From Butyrivibrio sp. (lineage in GTDB: Bacteria; Bacillota; Clostridia; Lachnospirales; Lachnospiraceae): 6,167 bases of DNA. The position numbers and the translations under genes were made by a program. The notes under the pieces are model-generated. The model was given only the letters and a program-made list of their open reading frames with translations. It ran no database searches and was not told the DNA's origin. The stretch spans positions 1 to 6,167 of the forward strand of contig JAEDHB010000057.1 in the NCBI GenBank assembly GCA_016297265.1, in the 5' to 3' direction. This document shows positions 4,419-6,167 of the stretch, one piece after another (position 1 is the stretch's first letter; each line of letters opens with the position of its first letter).

Positions 4419-5105
4419 ATGAGCAAATTCAAAATTATCGATGTGAAAAGAAGTATTTTTGAAGATAATGATGCTGATGCCGCCAGACTTCGTGAGGAAC
4501 TTAAAGAGGAAAATACTTTTCTGCTGAATCTTATGTCCTCCCCCGGAGCCGGCAAAACAACAACATTAAAGAGAACGATTGCATTACTTAAGGACGATTT
4601 GAAAATCGGAGTTATGGAAGCGGATATTGATTCGGACGTGGATGCGCAGACGATATCAGAGACAGGCGTAAGGACAATTCAAATTCATACCGGAGGAATG
4701 TGTCATCTGGATGCAGATATGACAAGGCAGGGAATCAGGGAATTCGGAACAAAGGATTTGGATTTGGTAGTGCTTGAGAACGTCGGCAATCTTGTATGCC
4801 CTGCCGAATTTGATACGGGAAGTACTAAGAATGTCATGATTTTGTCCGTTCCTGAAGGGGATGACAAACCTCTCAAATATCCGCTTATGTTTTCCGTAAG
4901 TGATGTTGTTCTGATTAACAAATGTGATACTTTGTCAGTATTTGATGATTTTGATAAACAGAGAGTCAAGGAAAGAATTCTTGCAGTTAATCCTGATGCT
5001 GTTGTTATTTTCATCTCGGCAAAAACCGGCGAAGGCTTTGAAGAATGGATTGAATGGTTAAAATCCTCAATTAATAAATATCAAAACAGTAAGGAGATTG
5101 AATAA
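4419..5105 (+). CDS. hypB: HypB-type nickel-incorporation GTPase
   Basis: A 228-aa cytoplasmic SIMIBI-class GTPase that normally helps load nickel into [NiFe]-hydrogenase (with HypA) or other nickel enzymes. Motifs in order: P-loop SSPGAGKTT (40-48); switch region EADIDSDVDAQTI (67-79), where most HypBs have EGD; metal-site segment TGGMCHLDADM (91-101) with C95 and H96; ENVGNLVCPAEFD (120-132) with C127; EGDDKPLKYPLMF (146-158); guanine-specificity NKCD (167-170); and SAKTGEG (200-206). It lacks the N-terminal CxxCGC nickel motif and the His-rich stretch of some HypBs, as many shorter homologues do. GGAGG (4409-4413) is 5 nt upstream of the ATG. UreG is excluded by the VGNLVCPAEFD block. No hypA, other hyp or hydrogenase gene is adjacent, so its client enzyme is unknown. 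Confidence 0.92.
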   Translation: MSKFKIIDVKRSIFEDNDADAARLREELKEENTFLLNLMSSPGAGKTTTLKRTIALLKDDLKIGVMEADIDSDVDAQTISETGVRTIQIHTGGMCHLDADMTRQGIREFGTKDLDLVVLENVGNLVCPAEFDTGSTKNVMILSVPEGDDKPLKYPLMFSVSDVVLINKCDTLSVFDDFDKQRVKERILAVNPDAVVIFISAKTGEGFEEWIEWLKSSINKYQNSKEIE

Positions 5106-5410
5106 TGGCAGTAAAAATATTGAATTCAGCTAATTTTGATGATGAAATAGCAAACGGAGTTACAGTAGTGGATTTTTCGGCTACCTGGTGTGGTCCGTGT
5201 AAGATGATGGCACCGGTTTTTGACAGTGCATCCGAGAAGCATAAGGACATCAAATTCGGAAAGATTGATATTGACAGTGACATGGATATTGCAATGAAGT
5301 ATAAAGTGATGAGCGTCCCTACATTGGTATTGTTCAGAGATGGCGAAGTGGCGGATAAATCAATAGGTTTGATTTCGGCTGCACAACTTGAAGAATTCCT
5401 TGCAAAATAG
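5105..5410 (+). CDS. trxA: Thioredoxin
   Basis: A 101-aa cytoplasmic dithiol-disulfide oxidoreductase of full thioredoxin length. The active site WCGPC is at residues 28-32, preceded by VVDFSAT, and the cis-proline motif VPT (71-73, P72) is present along with the C-terminal FRDG and LEEFL elements. C29 and C32 are the only cysteines. The ATG shares a base with the hypB stop (TAATG, 5103-5107), and AAGGAG (5091-5096) lies 8 nt upstream inside hypB, so translation is coupled. No thioredoxin reductase gene is in the window. Membership of a bioY-hypB transcript is unusual; thioredoxin might keep HypB or a client thiol reduced, but that is speculation. No terminator is visible after the stop. Confidence 0.94.
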   Translation: MAVKILNSANFDDEIANGVTVVDFSATWCGPCKMMAPVFDSASEKHKDIKFGKIDIDSDMDIAMKYKVMSVPTLVLFRDGEVADKSIGLISAAQLEEFLAK

Positions 5411-5432
5411 TGTAGCATTTCTGATTTCCTTG

Positions 5433-5441
5433 TGCTATAAT
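5433..5441 (+). promoter_or_regulatory. Extended -10 promoter of the zinc-ribbon protein gene
   Basis: TGCTATAAT (5433-5441) is a perfect extended -10. The segment 17 bp upstream (TAGCAT, 5413-5418) is a poor -35, which extended -10 promoters tolerate. The predicted start is near 5448, leaving a leader of about 27 nt before the ATG. Confidence 0.75.
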
Positions 5442-5474
5442 ATTAGCGATATATATCTCAAAGGAGGATAAGAC

Positions 5475-6125
5475 ATGAAGTTTTGTGGTAAATGTGGTGC
5501 GCAGTTAGATGACAATGCAACATTTTGCGGTTCATGCGGAGCAGCACAGGAAGTACAGGCACAGCCTGCAGCGGCACAGACCAATAATGACCCTATTATG
5601 GATAAGGTTAATTCAATTACAAAAGGTAATCCGGTAAAAATTATTATTGCAGCCGTAGCAGCAGTTGTAGCAATTTTCGCTATTATTTTTATTACCAGAT
5701 CTGTAATTGGCAGTGGTGCACTTACAGCAAAGGGTGCAGTTAAGAAGTATGTAAAGGCTGTTGCAGCTCAGGATTTTAAGAAGATTCTTAACTATTCAAT
5801 GACTAAGCCAATGTATAAGGCTAGTGAAATGACTAAGAAGGAATTTATTGAAGAATATGGCGATTTTTATGACAAAGATGACGCATACAAGATTAAAGAC
5901 TTCAAGGTTAAGAAGGTTAAGACCTATAGTGGTAAGAAGGTAAAGGATTACAACGAAGATTTCTATGATGAATATGATGTTAAGCCACATATCAAGAAAC
6001 TCGCAGTAGTTACCGTTACATATAAGGTATACGACGAAGACTCTGAAGATTGGGAAAAAGTTGAGAAACAGTATACAACATATAAGTACCATGGTAACTG
6101 GTATGTATTAAGATCATTACCATAA
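5475..6125 (+). CDS. Zinc-ribbon, single-pass membrane protein of unknown function
   Basis: A 216-aa protein with three parts. Residues 4-21 form a small zinc ribbon with four cysteines (C4, C7, C18, C21; the words are FCGKCG and FCGSCG). An Ala/Gln-rich linker follows (24-37). A single hydrophobic helix at about 55-74 is followed by a Lys/Asp/Tyr-rich domain of about 135 residues, presumably extracytoplasmic. That domain opens with KGAVKKYVKAVAAQDFKKI (86-104) and ends with beta-like segments (VVTVTYKVY, YKYHGNWYVL), which is reminiscent of small NTF2-like or DUF4878-like folds of Firmicutes surface proteins; I cannot confirm this. AAAGGAGG (5460-5467) lies 7 nt before the ATG. It has its own promoter and terminator and seems monocistronic. 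The zinc ribbon presumably faces the cytoplasm. No enzymatic motif is visible. Confidence 0.85.
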   Translation: MKFCGKCGAQLDDNATFCGSCGAAQEVQAQPAAAQTNNDPIMDKVNSITKGNPVKIIIAAVAAVVAIFAIIFITRSVIGSGALTAKGAVKKYVKAVAAQDFKKILNYSMTKPMYKASEMTKKEFIEEYGDFYDKDDAYKIKDFKVKKVKTYSGKKVKDYNEDFYDEYDVKPHIKKLAVVTVTYKVYDEDSEDWEKVEKQYTTYKYHGNWYVLRSLP

Positions 6126-6137
6126 TTGAAATTTCTT

Positions 6138-6164
6138 CCGCCCGCATTTGCGGGCGGTTTTTTT
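6138..6164 (+). terminator. Strong intrinsic terminator
   Basis: CCGCCCGC (6138-6145) pairs perfectly with GCGGGCGG (6150-6157) around the loop ATTT and is followed by seven T residues (6158-6164). It lies 12 nt after the zinc-ribbon gene and ends the last transcription unit of the window. Confidence 0.96.
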
Positions 6165-6167
6165 GTG

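Noticed and set aside
5413..5437. Inverted TAGCA/TGCTA around the promoter of the zinc-ribbon gene as operator or terminator
   Set aside because: The arms are only 5 bp with a 15-nt loop and no T-run. It is most likely chance, partly created by the -10 sequence.
5796..6092. Leftward 98-codon frame inside the zinc-ribbon gene
   Set aside because: Its hydrophobic translation results from reading the antisense of Lys/Asp-rich codons. There is no ribosome binding site or promoter.
1..6167. CRISPR arrays, tRNA or rRNA genes, insertion sequences, toxin-antitoxin or phage-defence systems
   Set aside because: No repeat-spacer periodicity, cloverleaf, transposase or defence-type gene pair was seen on either strand; the genes are metal, vitamin, redox and housekeeping functions.

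Overview
The window looks like a chromosomal piece of an anaerobic Clostridia bacterium, most likely Lachnospiraceae. The pointers are strong AGGAGG-type ribosome binding sites, extended -10 promoters (TGnTATAAT), moderately low GC, U-tailed hairpin terminators, a czcD/NiCo-type riboswitch and a BirA-type biotin operator. The genus is inference; nothing in the window fixes it. There are no tRNA or rRNA genes, CRISPR arrays or intact mobile elements.

Layout. (1) At the left end a leftward unit holds a PfkB-family sugar kinase resembling fructoselysine 6-kinase FrlD (98-895, TTG start) and, overlapping its end, an ORF cut by the window edge (1-111) that has faint serine-recombinase-like wording. 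(2) The 415-bp gap 896-1310 is full of regulation: a leftward promoter, a rightward consensus promoter, a czcD (NiCo) riboswitch aptamer, a 13-bp intrinsic terminator that shares bases with the aptamer's 3' part, and a possible hairpin over the Shine-Dalgarno. (3) The controlled gene is a cation diffusion facilitator exporter (1311-2243). (4) A separately promoted gene encodes a small protein resembling only the C-terminal part of the flagellar cap protein FliD (2310-3038), followed by a hairpin terminator. (5) trmO, a tRNA A37 methyltransferase (3106-3771), comes next; its stop codon lies inside the BirA box of the following operon. (6) bioY-hypB-trx (3847-5410) is a tightly packed unit: a biotin ECF S-component, a nickel-insertion GTPase without its usual hyp partners, and a thioredoxin translationally coupled to hypB. 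(7) A zinc-ribbon, single-TM membrane protein (5475-6125) with its own promoter and a strong terminator closes the window.

How the parts work together. The metal-efflux module senses a divalent metal at the RNA level and lets transcription continue into the exporter when metal is high. The biotin operator overlaps the -35 of the bioY promoter, so biotin sufficiency should shut off bioY and, because no internal promoter or terminator is evident, probably hypB and trx as well. That grouping is the least expected feature of the window. The other genes look like independent housekeeping or surface functions.
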